From Paramacrobiotus richtersi (Eukaryota > Tardigrada > Eutardigrada > Parachela > Macrobiotidae), in the NCBI GenBank assembly GCA_034698045.1, contig JAQGAU010000257.1, positions 1 to 32,852 of the forward strand: DNA of 32,852 nucleotides, in the 5' to 3' direction. The stretch's first letter is position 1. The number at the start of each line of letters is the position of its first letter. A model generated the notes under the pieces. That model saw only the letters and a program-made list of their open reading frames with translations, ran no database searches and was not told where the DNA came from. The position numbers and the translations under genes were made by a program. Positions 10,791 through 20,300 of this stretch are shown here, in pieces.

Positions 10791-11804
10791 ATGAACCCAT
10801 ACATCTACAATAACCAAACAAACACCACCCACTTGACCTTTGACAGCGACCGCGGTTGGACCATTCCTCTTATCCTGACCATAGGCGTCGCTGCCGTATC
10901 TCTAGTTTCCAATGTGGCCGTTTTAATCTACCACTGTATCATGCCGTCACAGGTGACCCACTTCACCATCTATCTCCTGATCATATTCACAACCAACGTA
11001 GTTTACCAAGCCAGTGTCCGAACCATGTTTGTCCTGGCCGAAGACTACAGCAACTGGCGTTGGACCAACTCGGCATGTTCATTCTACGTTTACTGCAACC
11101 GAATCCTCAGCGTCATGGCCGTCCTGGACCACGTCCTGATTTCTGTTAACCGTTTGTGGGCGGTACTGTACCCATTGTCCTACCGCGAACGCCATAATAA
11201 AAAAATGTCGATGATTATCTGCCTGTGCATGATTATTTACATTCACATTCTAGTCATGCCAATATATATCATGTATGTCGTTTACATATTTCCGTGGACC
11301 AAGGAGAGCGGTTGTCGCGTCACGGATGTTGAAGTTGGCACTTTTCGCAACATGCCCGCTTGGCATCGCGCAATGCTCAGAGCAGAACATGTTATCAACC
11401 GATTGCTCCCGTTGATCTTCATTCTTACGGCCTATGTGTTTTTAGCTATCAAATGGTGGAGAAAAAGAAGAGCGCAGCGAATGGGTTTCGTAGCTGCTCC
11501 AATCACCATGCGGCCTGTATCGACTGGTGAAGACGGAGCAGAATGTCCTCCTGTGCAGCACCACCGACTGGTCCCACAGAATCCGCTGATCCCGAAACGA
11601 ACGGTTAAGCCATTCGTTGTCCTGTCGTTAACGTGTGGTGTCAGTGTCATTGTTTGTTGGGTGCCGGCGAACGTTTACTACTTTTGCCGATCATTCTTGG
11701 ATATTCGACCTTCCAAAGCGGCATTCGAGGTGGTCAATACTCTCTACGCCATGCAGATGATTTTCGATCCGGTCATGTGGTTTTTTAGTCTGCGGAAAAC
11801 TTAG
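10791..11804 (+). CDS. Orphan class A GPCR, paralogue 1 (single exon)
   Basis: A 337-residue intronless receptor with seven hydrophobic segments. The N terminus carries N-glycosylation sites (NQT, NTT). TM1 has SNVAVL (usual GN). TM3 begins after a Cys in SACSFYVYC and ends in Asn-Arg-Leu (VNRLWAVLYPLSYRER) in place of DRY. Loop 3 is basic and then carries a polar stretch with VSTGEDGAECPP. TM6 has CWVPANVYYF (CWxP kept). TM7 has DPVMWFF in place of NPxxY. The protein stops five residues after TM7, so helix 8 and a C-terminal tail are missing. It is paralogous to the gene at 14620, roughly 80% identical by eye, with gaps of two residues (EV, loop 2) and one (G, TM6). Ligand unknown; it appears to belong to a lineage-specific receptor group. 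Confidence 0.9.
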   Translation: MNPYIYNNQTNTTHLTFDSDRGWTIPLILTIGVAAVSLVSNVAVLIYHCIMPSQVTHFTIYLLIIFTTNVVYQASVRTMFVLAEDYSNWRWTNSACSFYVYCNRILSVMAVLDHVLISVNRLWAVLYPLSYRERHNKKMSMIICLCMIIYIHILVMPIYIMYVVYIFPWTKESGCRVTDVEVGTFRNMPAWHRAMLRAEHVINRLLPLIFILTAYVFLAIKWWRKRRAQRMGFVAAPITMRPVSTGEDGAECPPVQHHRLVPQNPLIPKRTVKPFVVLSLTCGVSVIVCWVPANVYYFCRSFLDIRPSKAAFEVVNTLYAMQMIFDPVMWFFSLRKT

Positions 11805-11903
11805 TCCGAGTAAAAAGTTACTGTTTTAGCGCTCTGCATCTACTGTACATATTTGATTATTTCCTGCCTGTTTTACGTATATTGTTCTGTTTTCGAATGC
11901 TTG

Positions 11904-12654
11904 TACACATATTTTAGGCAAAGTCCGACCAAAGGCGTTTCGAGGCGGGTATCCAAGCCCTATGTAGTAGTCCGGCAAATGTTTTACGCGTTCCTAGGAC
12001 ATCTTTTCAATCCTCATACAACAGAATACTTGCTAGTGAGCTCACTGTAGTTTCTTCCTGTAAATACCGTCATTAACGGGAAGGGGGTGGACTTAGTTTT
12101 CGTGGTCTTATAATCGGTGCCGTAGGAAACTTCCCAGTAAGCGTTTTAAGGTAGCATATGCATGGTTCGAAAGCACTCCAACCAGTGTAGTTTTATTCAT
12201 AAGCAGACTACAATTAACCGTCGAAGAACTGGTGAACTTTGATTCGGAACTTTAACTCTCGTAGACTTCTATAGTAAATACTGATCAAATGGATATGGGC
12301 TGTATTCCTCAGGGAGTAATGTCTCAGCGTTCTAGTTCGGCCGTATAAACGCGGGACAGACCCGACATGTTTGTAGCATAGACGGACAAAAAATCTACTC
12401 CATCGTTGCCACAAGAAAATAATTTCAATTTGATACCAGAAACGACAGCAAGCATGGATATTTTTCGAAACCTGGAGGTGTCTAAAATAAATACTGTGTA
12501 AATTTGGAGCGGCGTGTCAGATCAGATGTTTGTACCTCAAACGGTATAAAATGAACTGGGCAATCAGATAAGATACCTCAGAATTCTGTATCTCAAACGG
12601 TACCCCATACAGCATCTCAAACAGCTTGGTCGGACTTGGCCTAAACTATATGTA
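11904..12654. mobile_element. Non-autonomous TA-target DNA transposon (MITE-like), 747 bp
   Basis: The element spans 11906-12652 and is flanked by TA on both sides (11904-11905 and 12653-12654). Its terminal inverted repeats begin CAYATAKTTTAGGC and continue MAAGTCCGACCAA (11906-11932 against the reverse complement of 12626-12652), about 24 of 27 bases matching. A looser GTTT-GAG match continues inward. Near the right end CTCAAACGGTA or a close variant recurs three times (about 12,536, 12,593 and 12,615). The paralogous segment lacks the element: ATGCTTGTA runs straight into CTGTTGCAGAT there, while copy 1 resumes after the element with TCGTTGAAGAT. No transposase-like frame is present inside. 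TA duplication suggests the Tc1/mariner superfamily. It inserted after the segmental duplication. Confidence 0.82.
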
Positions 12655-14619
12655 TCGTTGAAGATATCTTATATATCCCTTAAGTTTGACACTTCAGACT
12701 TCAGAATCTGATGAAATATTTATATTCCATTCATTCACTGGCAAACCGAAGATACGGAAATCGGGCCGGTGACGGCAACGGCTATCGTGCAAATGCTCAG
12801 TAATAATAATTTACCGCTTACTATATTCCGAGACTGTCGTCGCGATACACTTCGATAGCGCGATGGAAATCATGTGCTAATTAACGTATCCGACGGAAGC
12901 TGGAAGTGCCTCGAGCGAACTTTAATTGCAAGGCGTACCCAAACATAATGAATCATAAACGACAACATGTGAGAAAAATCGCAGTTTAAGACTACAATCA
13001 TAAATACCAAGTGCTGGACAGATGAGCCGGGACAAATCTTCCCGAACGCATACAACGCGCAAAATGGTACAAAACTAGTAAGCATCAAAAAACGAAACAA
13101 CGCACTAGACGCAACCGGTCCATACAAAAAGGCGTGAACAGATTCAAGCGGCAGGTTCATCGTGCCCGTCCAGATCCTCTTCGTTAACATCGTCTGCATC
13201 CTCCGTCCGAATCGTCGCTGAATCGCAGTACTTTACAAATCCGTTAAAGATACTGTAGATCAGCTTCGCGGTTGGATAGCTGACAGCGAAGGCGTTTACC
13301 TTTTCTGAGCTTTACGACCGCGCACTAGAGCACTAAATCCCGATGAAAGACAACGGCCACCGTACAGCACAGCTAGACCACAGATGTGTCGTTATATTAT
13401 ATCCTGGACAGCTCTTCGGAGTTGTTCCGTCATACGTCCTGTCGTCCGGAAGTCCTCGTCTCCCAACACGTAAATATGGTGCATGGCGCCCAGCGCAAGC
13501 ACAGCTCTCCTAGTAGGCACTTCGCCTATAACAAAATCTGTGATGTTGATCTGTGAATCCGTGATTCCCGCTGTACGTATTACGGCATATGTCTTTCTAA
13601 ATTGCCAGAAAGACCCATGCGAGCAGGCCTTATTGAGTACGGTGAACACTGAAAATGTTTTACAGAATCAACTAATGCCTGGCTTGTCAGCCGATATTCA
13701 CTTCGTTACTTCGTACGATCTCATCCGCTGTACCCAGCCACAGGTACTACGTACCTGTGGCAAGAGGCTGCCCGAGGTCTGGCCGAAGAGGGGCGAAACA
13801 CTCGACACACAGCCAAATCGTCAAAACCATCCAAAAACCGTTCAAAATTTTGAAACACTTTCCGCAAAAACTACAAATGCTGGCCGGAGTTCCGAACGAG
13901 CAGGATCCGATACCATCGTTTCTTTGGTAGTCGTATACTATAATTATCATATAATGATCTTGCATTCGCTGTTTTACAATTACTGGCTGTTATTACGAAC
14001 CAATGAGAAAGAATTCATAATCACCTCCCAGCTGGGATTATTTTCAAACATAAAACGCAGTTCTGGAGAGGGGGGGGTCCCTTTTAATGGTCATTGGTAA
14101 GATCACGCAGAGGTCAGAGGCACCGCACCGTACTTGATGATACGAGCGTCGAGCACACCTGCCGCTTGCACTTCATCCCACGCAATTCTATCACCGTTGT
14201 TAAAGAAAGCACCAAGACATGTCGTGAGGTTACAGTAACAGATCCAAGGTAATTGTGCATGGGGTGCCAGAAAGCTTGTGGAGGAAAATGTGTGCGACAG
14301 AATTGTCTGTCTCTCTGAAGACGTAGACTCTGCGTCTTTCAAATGTCACTGTAATCGGAGATTCGCTTCCACTTGAGGAATTTCTTGGGCTTTTGGCCGC
14401 TTAATCATTTACGATGGTAGACTTTCATAATTACTGACTGGATACAGCTTAATCATAAATTATGTACGAAGCTCTGCTGTCGTAACAAGCATACGGGACA
14501 AATAAAGATATGAAATAACAAGCATATGGGACCACTGTCTTGGGTAAGCATCAGTCTGCTAGCATTCTGCTTAATATCAGGTTATTCACGGTATCTACAG
14601 CCAGCCCTGTCCCGCTAAC
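12655..14619. other. Region between the GPCR paralogues, no certain gene
   Basis: The first 100 bases continue the duplicated 3' flank of paralogue 1. A - strand frame at 12870-13199 (109 codons) holds two hydrophobic stretches, and a second - strand frame at about 13,150-13,305 contains AVSYPTAKLIYSIFNG, which resembles the TM7 end of a GPCR. Together they might be remains of an opposite-strand receptor, but no complete gene can be drawn. A - strand frame at 13392-13649 (85 codons) has no recognisable domain. From about 13,640 the second duplication copy begins. A run of eight or more G lies near 14,070. Confidence 0.35.
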
Positions 14620-15800
14620 ATGAACGCATACATACACAACAACCAGACAAATGCCACCAACTTGACCTTTGATACCAGCCGCGGTTGGACAGTTCCCTTC
14701 AGTGTAAACGTCGCCGTCTCTGTCGTCTCCCTACTGTCCAATGTGGCCGTTTTAATATATCACTGTATCCTGCCGTCCCAGGTCACCCACTTCACCATCT
14801 ACCTCTTGACCATATTCATAACCAACGTAGTTTACCAATCCAGTGTCCGAACCATCTTCATTCTGGCCGAAGTCTACACCAACTGGCGCTGGACCAACTC
14901 AGCGTGTTTATTCTATGTTTACTGCAACCGAATACTCGGCGTTATGGCTGTCCTGGACCATGTCTTAATCTCGGTTAACCGTCTTTGGGCGGTACTGTAC
15001 CCGTTATCCTACCGCGAACGCCACAATAAAAAAATGGCGACAATTGTTTGCCTGTGCATGGTGGCTTATGTTCATATTTTAATAATGCCGATATATACCA
15101 TGTACATCGTTTACCTCTTCCCCTGGAACAAGGAGAGTGGTTGTCGCGTCACGGATGTTGGCGATTTTCTCAGCATGCCTGCCTGGCATCGGGCAATGAT
15201 CAAAACAGAACATATTGTCAACCGATTGTTCCCGTTGGTGTTCGTCCTAACGGCATATATATTTCTATCTGTCAAATGGTGGAAGAAAAGGAGAGCGCGG
15301 CAAATGGGTTTCATAGCTGCTCCAATCACCATGCGGCATGTATCGACTGGTGAAGACGGAGCAGAATGTCCTCCAGTGCAGCCTCACCGACCGGTCCCAC
15401 AGAATCCGCTGATCCCAAAACGAACGGTTAAGCCTTTCGTTGTCCTGTCGTTAACTTGTGTCAGTGTCCTGGTTTGCTGGGTGCCGGCTGACGTATTCTA
15501 CTTTTGCGGATCTTTCTTGAATATTCGTTTTTCCAAAGCGGCTTTCGAGGTGGTCAATATTCTCTACGCCATGCAGATGATTTTCGATCCGGTCATGTGG
15601 TTTTTTAGTCTGCGGAAAGCTTAGTCCCTGTAAAAGGTTACTGTTTTAGCGCTTTGCATGCTCTGTATGTGATTATGTGCTGCCCGTTTTGTTTGTTTGT
15701 TTTCGAGCAAATGCTTGTACTGTTGCAGATCTGTATATATAATTCGCTAAGAGTTTTCTGTCTGTCGAGTCACTCTGAACGATCCATTCATCCAATCCTC
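13640..15800 (+). repeat. Tandem segmental duplication, copy 2
   Basis: Partner of 10000-12760. It lacks the transposon of copy 1 and so preserves the empty site at about 15,710-15,730. It includes the conserved upstream block (about 14,095-14,390), the GPCR at 14620-15624 and its 3' flank. Non-coding parts have diverged much more than the receptor coding region. Confidence 0.85.
14620..15624 (+). CDS. Orphan class A GPCR, paralogue 2 (single exon)
   Basis: A 334-residue intronless receptor, the tandem duplicate of the gene at 10791. It has the same plan: glycosylated N terminus (NQT, NAT, NLT), SNVAVL in TM1, VNRLWAVLYP at the end of TM3, a basic loop 3 followed by VSTGEDGAECPP, CWVPADVFYF in TM6, DPVMWFF in TM7 and no C-terminal tail. 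By hand count the first 222 coding bases differ from paralogue 1 at 40 positions (82% identity), whereas the last ~325 bases, from loop 3 on, differ at about 25 (92%). Frame, start and stop are all kept, so both copies look functional and under constraint. Ligand unknown. Confidence 0.9.
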   Translation: MNAYIHNNQTNATNLTFDTSRGWTVPFSVNVAVSVVSLLSNVAVLIYHCILPSQVTHFTIYLLTIFITNVVYQSSVRTIFILAEVYTNWRWTNSACLFYVYCNRILGVMAVLDHVLISVNRLWAVLYPLSYRERHNKKMATIVCLCMVAYVHILIMPIYTMYIVYLFPWNKESGCRVTDVGDFLSMPAWHRAMIKTEHIVNRLFPLVFVLTAYIFLSVKWWKKRRARQMGFIAAPITMRHVSTGEDGAECPPVQPHRPVPQNPLIPKRTVKPFVVLSLTCVSVLVCWVPADVFYFCGSFLNIRFSKAAFEVVNILYAMQMIFDPVMWFFSLRKA

Positions 15801-17093
15801 AAGTGCATTATATCATTCTAAAGCTTATGTTGTCTGCTTCTGCCATCAAAAGTAAAAACTGGGAAAAACAAACCCATTCAGGAGAAACGGGCATTTTTGT
15901 GGGGAACCGGCACCATATGGGTGAGGCACTCTCACAACTGCAGAAGCGCCGTCAAAATCGTATGGTGAACGTGTCACCTACAGTAGATATAACCACCTTT
16001 TAACCTTTATACAGAACTATTAAAGCGCGCGCGGGGATGGCCGTGAGAAAATCGCAGATATGAATGGGATAATACGGAAGATGTGTGTATCGCCAATGGT
16101 ACCGCCGTTGTGCAATAGGGCAAAAGTGCTTCGCAATCTAGTTCGTGGGACGCGTAATTTAGTCGTGTCCTATTCTCCTCATATTTCATAAATAACTGCA
16201 TCATTTTCTTTCACCTATTCCCGTAGTCACACTTATCCCTTTGTTGAAAGCTGTGTCACGTGTGATCCTGTATGATGGCTGTATCGATAGACGACATAAT
16301 ACAAAAAAAACTAAGTTTGAAACTGACTATTTCCCGTATTGTCGATTTTGGAATTTCCTTGATTTTTGAAACGCTGAATTTCCTGGCGTACCAATCGGTA
16401 ACAGTATACCTTGGTCTGAAGGTGGCTAGGAAGATCTCACCGGGTTAATGTAGCTGCTGGGGAAAGGTGCTGCTCGCGGCAACTCGATCTTCCTGGCATC
16501 CTGGATCTGCATGAACATATTTGGTGAGTCGTCACTCAGTTCCCTTTGTACGATCCTCAGCGAATTTCCTCAGTTCGACAGTCCTTTGACATGTGTAGCA
16601 TGGATCTGCACTATACGAAGGATGGATCTTTGGATATGCGTTTTAAGTCTTCACACGACTTGGCTGCTCAGCAAAAAACTCAACCATTGGCATCTATCCC
16701 AGAAAGCTCCTCTGTTCAACTCCTGCATTGTCTGCAGAGGCGTCAATTCATCGTCAAGAAGTTTGGATGAAACGCTGAATTATTTGAGAAGGAGATGTGT
16801 TTAAACTTTTTGCCACTATTGTGCAACAGCCAGCCGTTGCGCGCACAAACGGATTTCTGGACACTGTTTACTGAAGTTTTGGTTATTATAAACAATAATG
16901 TAGCTTGTTGATAACCTTACAGGTACGCAGCGGCCCTATTTTCACTAATACAGAGGTAGCTGTGACGTGGGTGGAATATAGTCTTAATATGTCGTAAACT
17001 CTTACCAAATACTGTGCAAAGAAAGATTACGTCCTTTCTTAAGCGGAAACGGGACCAAACTGTGGAAGCAATTGTAATAAAAAAAATGTGCCG
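15801..17093. other. Intergenic region before the LINE, no certain gene
   Basis: Nothing recognisable is found on either strand. At 16,546-16,770 (+) a 74-codon frame follows an AG acceptor-like site, and a donor-like GTGAGT lies at about 16,524, so these could be two small exons of an unknown gene. Their phases do not join cleanly in a single way. I do not call a gene here. Confidence 0.3.
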
Positions 17094-17109
17094 CCACCAG
17101 AAGTGGTGG
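17094..17109. repeat. Hairpin upstream of the LINE ORF
   Basis: CCACCA, loop GAAG, TGGTGG. Its GGTGGT/ACCACC composition echoes the hairpin after the LINE stop codon at 20208-20231. It may mark the 5' end of the element, or the 3' end of an older upstream copy. Confidence 0.4.
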
Positions 17110-17333
17110 TACTGATTCACATGCATGCGTAATCTGCTGTGGTGTTCACTGTTCAGTCAACAAGTAAACAACGATGAGTGTTGCGTGCCACCTCATTTAC
17201 TTGCAATGAATGGAGGCAAACCGATCCTCCTGGCATCTCGCCTTCGTCGAAACTTTACAGGTAAGATACCACGACCTGCATTTACTCGATTTCGCCTGTC
17301 TGCTGGTCCCAGATATTCCCGTAGGGACTCAGA

Positions 17334-20201
17334 ATGCCTTGGACCTGTCCAGACTGCCACGTCGTCCTGGAGGCCAAAGGCAGCCATAAAAGCACCAGTA
17401 AAACGTGCCTCAAGAACCGCAGACAACCGCCCCCACAGAACAACACAAACGGTGCAGCCCCTACCCCACCGACTGCAGAGCTACCATTTCGCCCGTCAAA
17501 AGAGCGCATAATGCGACGAATCCCTCATGGAGCCCGAGAGGCAGCTCGTGACTCGCTCCGTAAAGTTCTCCAGGGGATCGCCACTGACAATACCCCTGAA
17601 AATTGGGCCAAGCTACGTTCATTCGCCCCAAAGACTCTTCGTCTCCCGGATAAGTCTAAATCCAACCGAAAGCGTTCGTTGGCGGCTGTGGTAAAGGGGA
17701 ATATTGCGGAAACGACAGGTCCCCCCGCACTCCCCCCACGCCCTACAGAAAATCGCAAAGTTCGAGACCCGGATCAAGACCTGGTTCGTCGCGCAGGTAT
17801 GAAGTTGGACGATGGCGATATTTCTGGTTCCATGCGCATTCTGGCCTCCTCCGATTCCATCGTACAACCATCGGAGGATGTGCTCAAAGAACTGCGAACG
17901 AAACACCCTCAGAGCCCTATCCCTCAGGTTCCACCACCCTCGGCACCGCAGTCCACAGACCAGCAAGATCCAATCCCAGTTGCACCCGAAGTTTCCGCAA
18001 CTGAAGTCTTCGACGCAATTCGCAGGTTTCCTCGTGGTTCAGCGGCAGGACCAGACGGACTTAGACCACAGCACTTGATCGACATGGTAGGGTCGAAATT
18101 TGATGAGCGATCCATCCCCCTCTGCGAATCGCTCGCCACGGTACTGAATCTCGTAATGCGTGGCCAAACTCCCGACGAAGTCCGGCGATGGTTTTTCGGT
18201 GGCAAACTGCTGGCGCTGCGCAAAAAAGATGGCGGATTACGTCCGATCGCTGTCGGCTGCACTATGCGTCGCTTGATTGCCAAAATAATCTGCTATAGAG
18301 TAGCTGATCAGATGCGTAATCTGATAAAACCACACCAGTTAGGATTCAGTGTGCGTGGTGGCGCCGAAGCGATAGTGCACGCAACCAGAAGATTCCTGGA
18401 GTCCGAGCCGACGGATACGAAAGTTCTGCTGAAGATTGACTTCCGCAACGCGTTTAATACTGTCAACAGAGAAGCGGTACTGCACGCGGTGAGAGAGCAT
18501 CTGCCTGAGTATTGGGGCTACTTTTCGTCCTGTTACGGTGAGCATTCCGACCTGTTTGTGGATGAACTGCTGCTGACGTCTGAAACTGGCGTACAACAAG
18601 GTGATCCTCTTGGACCTCTCCTGTTTTGTCTCGTGATTTATCCCACAGTGTCACAGCTACGTACGAAGCTAAATGCTTGGTACTTGGACGACGGAAGCCT
18701 CGGGGATACCGCTGCCGCCGTACTGAGTGATTTTCAGAAGCTCGTCCAATCACTTAGTTCAATAGGCCTCGACATCAACGAATCCAAATGCGAGCTGTTC
18801 GTCACGGGCGGTGATGATTCCTCTCAAGTCGATGCGGTTCAGCTATTCCGGTCCAAGTTTTCAGGCATTCGTGTTGTCACAAAAGAGAGCCTCATGCTGC
18901 TTGGTGCACCCGTACTTGACGAGTCAATTGGCCCATTGATGGACGAAAAGGCCGCCACTCTGGAATTGTTGGCTGAACGATTAAAGCTCCTACCAAGCCA
19001 TCAGGCGTTGTTCCTGCTACGAAGCTGTCTCGGAACGCCCAAAATCATTTACGCCTTGCGCTGTTCGAACGCCTGGAAATATCCGGAGAAATTATGTCTC
19101 GTCGATGAAACCATGCGGAAGTGTTTCCAAGACATCTGCAATGTACGCGCTAAGCAGGTATTTGACTATACCTGCTGAAGACAAGCCACGCTTCCAGTCT
19201 GTAGGGGTGGAGTTGGCATCCGTCGGGCCGAGGAACTAGCTCTTCCCGCCTTCTTGGTATCGATTCACTCGACTTTCGATCTGGTGTCAACGCTCGTCCC
19301 TACACTGACGGCAGTGGATTTCTCCGCCCTATTGGAAAGTTGGAAACAACAAGCAAAACAAGCGGAACTACCAAGCAAAGCAACGCAAAGTAGCCAACGT
19401 ATATGGGATGTTCCCTTATGCAATGTCTCACTGTCTGCATTAATGGAAGCCTTCCAAGGTAACGAAGTGCACACCGCTCGACTTTTGGGAGCTTCCAGGC
19501 CGGAATCTGGCGTTTGGCTGAACGCATTACCATCAGCTCACATTGGGAATTTGCTTGATGACGACACTTTTAAGTTGGCAGTTGGTCTACGAATCGGTGC
19601 GGAAATTTGTACACCGCATGACTGTGGAAAATGCGGTACAAAGGTGACTAGTCTTGGTCATCATGGCCTCTCCTGTCGGTATGCTGCCGGTACTCATCCT
19701 CGACACGGTGGACTAAACAACATCATCTGCCGCGCTCTGGTTTCGGCCGGGGTTCCCGCGAAATTGGAACCAAGGGGGACGTCGCATACAACAGGACAAC
19801 GTCCAGATGGGTATACAACTTTCGCTTGGAAACGGGGCTTGTGTTTAGCCTGGGACGCGACGTGTGTTGACACAGTTTGTCAGTCCCACTTAAGAACGAC
19901 CGTCACTACACCGGCATCAGCGGCGGAAAACGCCGAGAAGAAAAAGTGTCGATTGTACTCGTATCTGGAAGGCCGCTTCCTTTTCGAACCACTAGGTTTC
20001 GAAACTCTTGGAGCTTGGGGACCATCGGCAGTGGCCTTGGTGAAAGATATCGGAAAACGCCTGAAGGAACATACAGGTGAACTGCGCTCCCATGAATACC
20101 TTCGGCAACGACTTTCGCTGGAAATCCAACGTGGTAACGCAACGTCGATCCTCGGCACCATGGAAGGAGCGGAACGGCTAAACGAGTTATATTTGTTGTA
20201 A
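17334..20201 (+). pseudogene. LINE ORF: zinc finger, reverse transcriptase, restriction-like endonuclease (one in-frame stop)
   Basis: 956 codons in one frame, interrupted only by TGA at 19176-19178, where relatives are expected to have Trp (Cys-Trp). An in-frame TAG 12 bases upstream supports the start at 17334. Residues 4-21 hold a zinc finger (CPDC...H...KTC); a long basic, proline-rich linker follows. RT motifs in order: GPDGLRPQHL, LLALRKKDGGLRPI, IDFRNAFNTVNRE (first catalytic Asp), GVQQGDPLGPLLFCL and WYLDDGSLGD (the YxDD box, with Leu where most LINEs have Ala). After the stop, the C-terminal part has a CCHC knuckle (CGKCG...GHHGLSC) and the endonuclease motif RPDGY...WDATCVD. Readthrough of TGA is possible but unproven. 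The other copies in the genome are needed to know whether this stop is particular to this copy. Confidence 0.88.
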
Positions 20202-20207
20202 TTTTCC

Positions 20208-20231
20208 GGTGGTGGCATCTGCGCCACCACC
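20208..20231 (+). repeat. 3' UTR hairpin of the LINE
   Basis: GGTGGTGGC, loop ATCTGC, GCCACCACC: a perfect 9-bp stem starting six bases after the stop codon. LINE reverse transcriptases often bind a structured 3' UTR, so this is a candidate RT recognition element. Confidence 0.6.
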
Positions 20232-20300
20232 AACAAACAGTGTATCATTCTGCATGTACAGCGAGTAATGCCGTGGAACTTGAATTAAAGTCACATTTTG

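Larger units (their letters stand above)
10000..12760 (+). repeat. Tandem segmental duplication, copy 1
   Basis: This segment aligns with 13640-15800. Landmarks shared in order are GCTTGTCAGCCGATAT (about 10,054 / 13,683), a block with TCACGCAGAGGTCAG (10,335 / 14,102), ATTCTATCACCG and TTAAAGAAAG, the GPCR gene, and the 3' flank TTACTGTTTTAGCGCT. Homology stops at 11,905 and resumes at 12,653; the DNA between is a later insertion. Homology seems to begin near the 3' UTR of the P450, so the ancestral order was probably P450 then GPCR. Outer limits are approximate. Confidence 0.85.
17334..20300 (+). mobile_element. R2-like non-LTR retrotransposon (RLE class LINE), nearly whole
   Basis: A single-ORF LINE of the class that carries a C-terminal restriction-like endonuclease instead of an AP endonuclease. 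The coding part is 17334-20201; the 5' UTR may reach back to about 17,090 and the 3' UTR runs to roughly 20,300. There is no poly(A) tail; an ATTAAA lies near 20,284. I could not find a convincing target-site duplication, so both ends are approximate. The insertion lies between two DNA segments of different base composition, not in rRNA genes where R2 itself inserts. A single in-frame stop suggests a fairly young copy. The exact clade (R2, NeSL, R4, Hero or another) is not resolved. Confidence 0.85.

Noticed and set aside
13483-14100. 205-codon + strand frame between the GPCR paralogues
   Set aside because: It spans the start of the duplicated segment, but the matching region of copy 1 does not keep the frame, and it has no recognisable content.
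16511-16804. Exon-like frames before the LINE
   Set aside because: Donor- and acceptor-like signals are present but the phases do not join in a single convincing way and no homology is recognised.
17334-20201. Retrovirus-like (LTR) origin for the reverse transcriptase, suggested by its YLDD box
   Set aside because: There are no long terminal repeats, protease or integrase. The restriction-like endonuclease motif and single-ORF layout place it among RLE-class LINEs.
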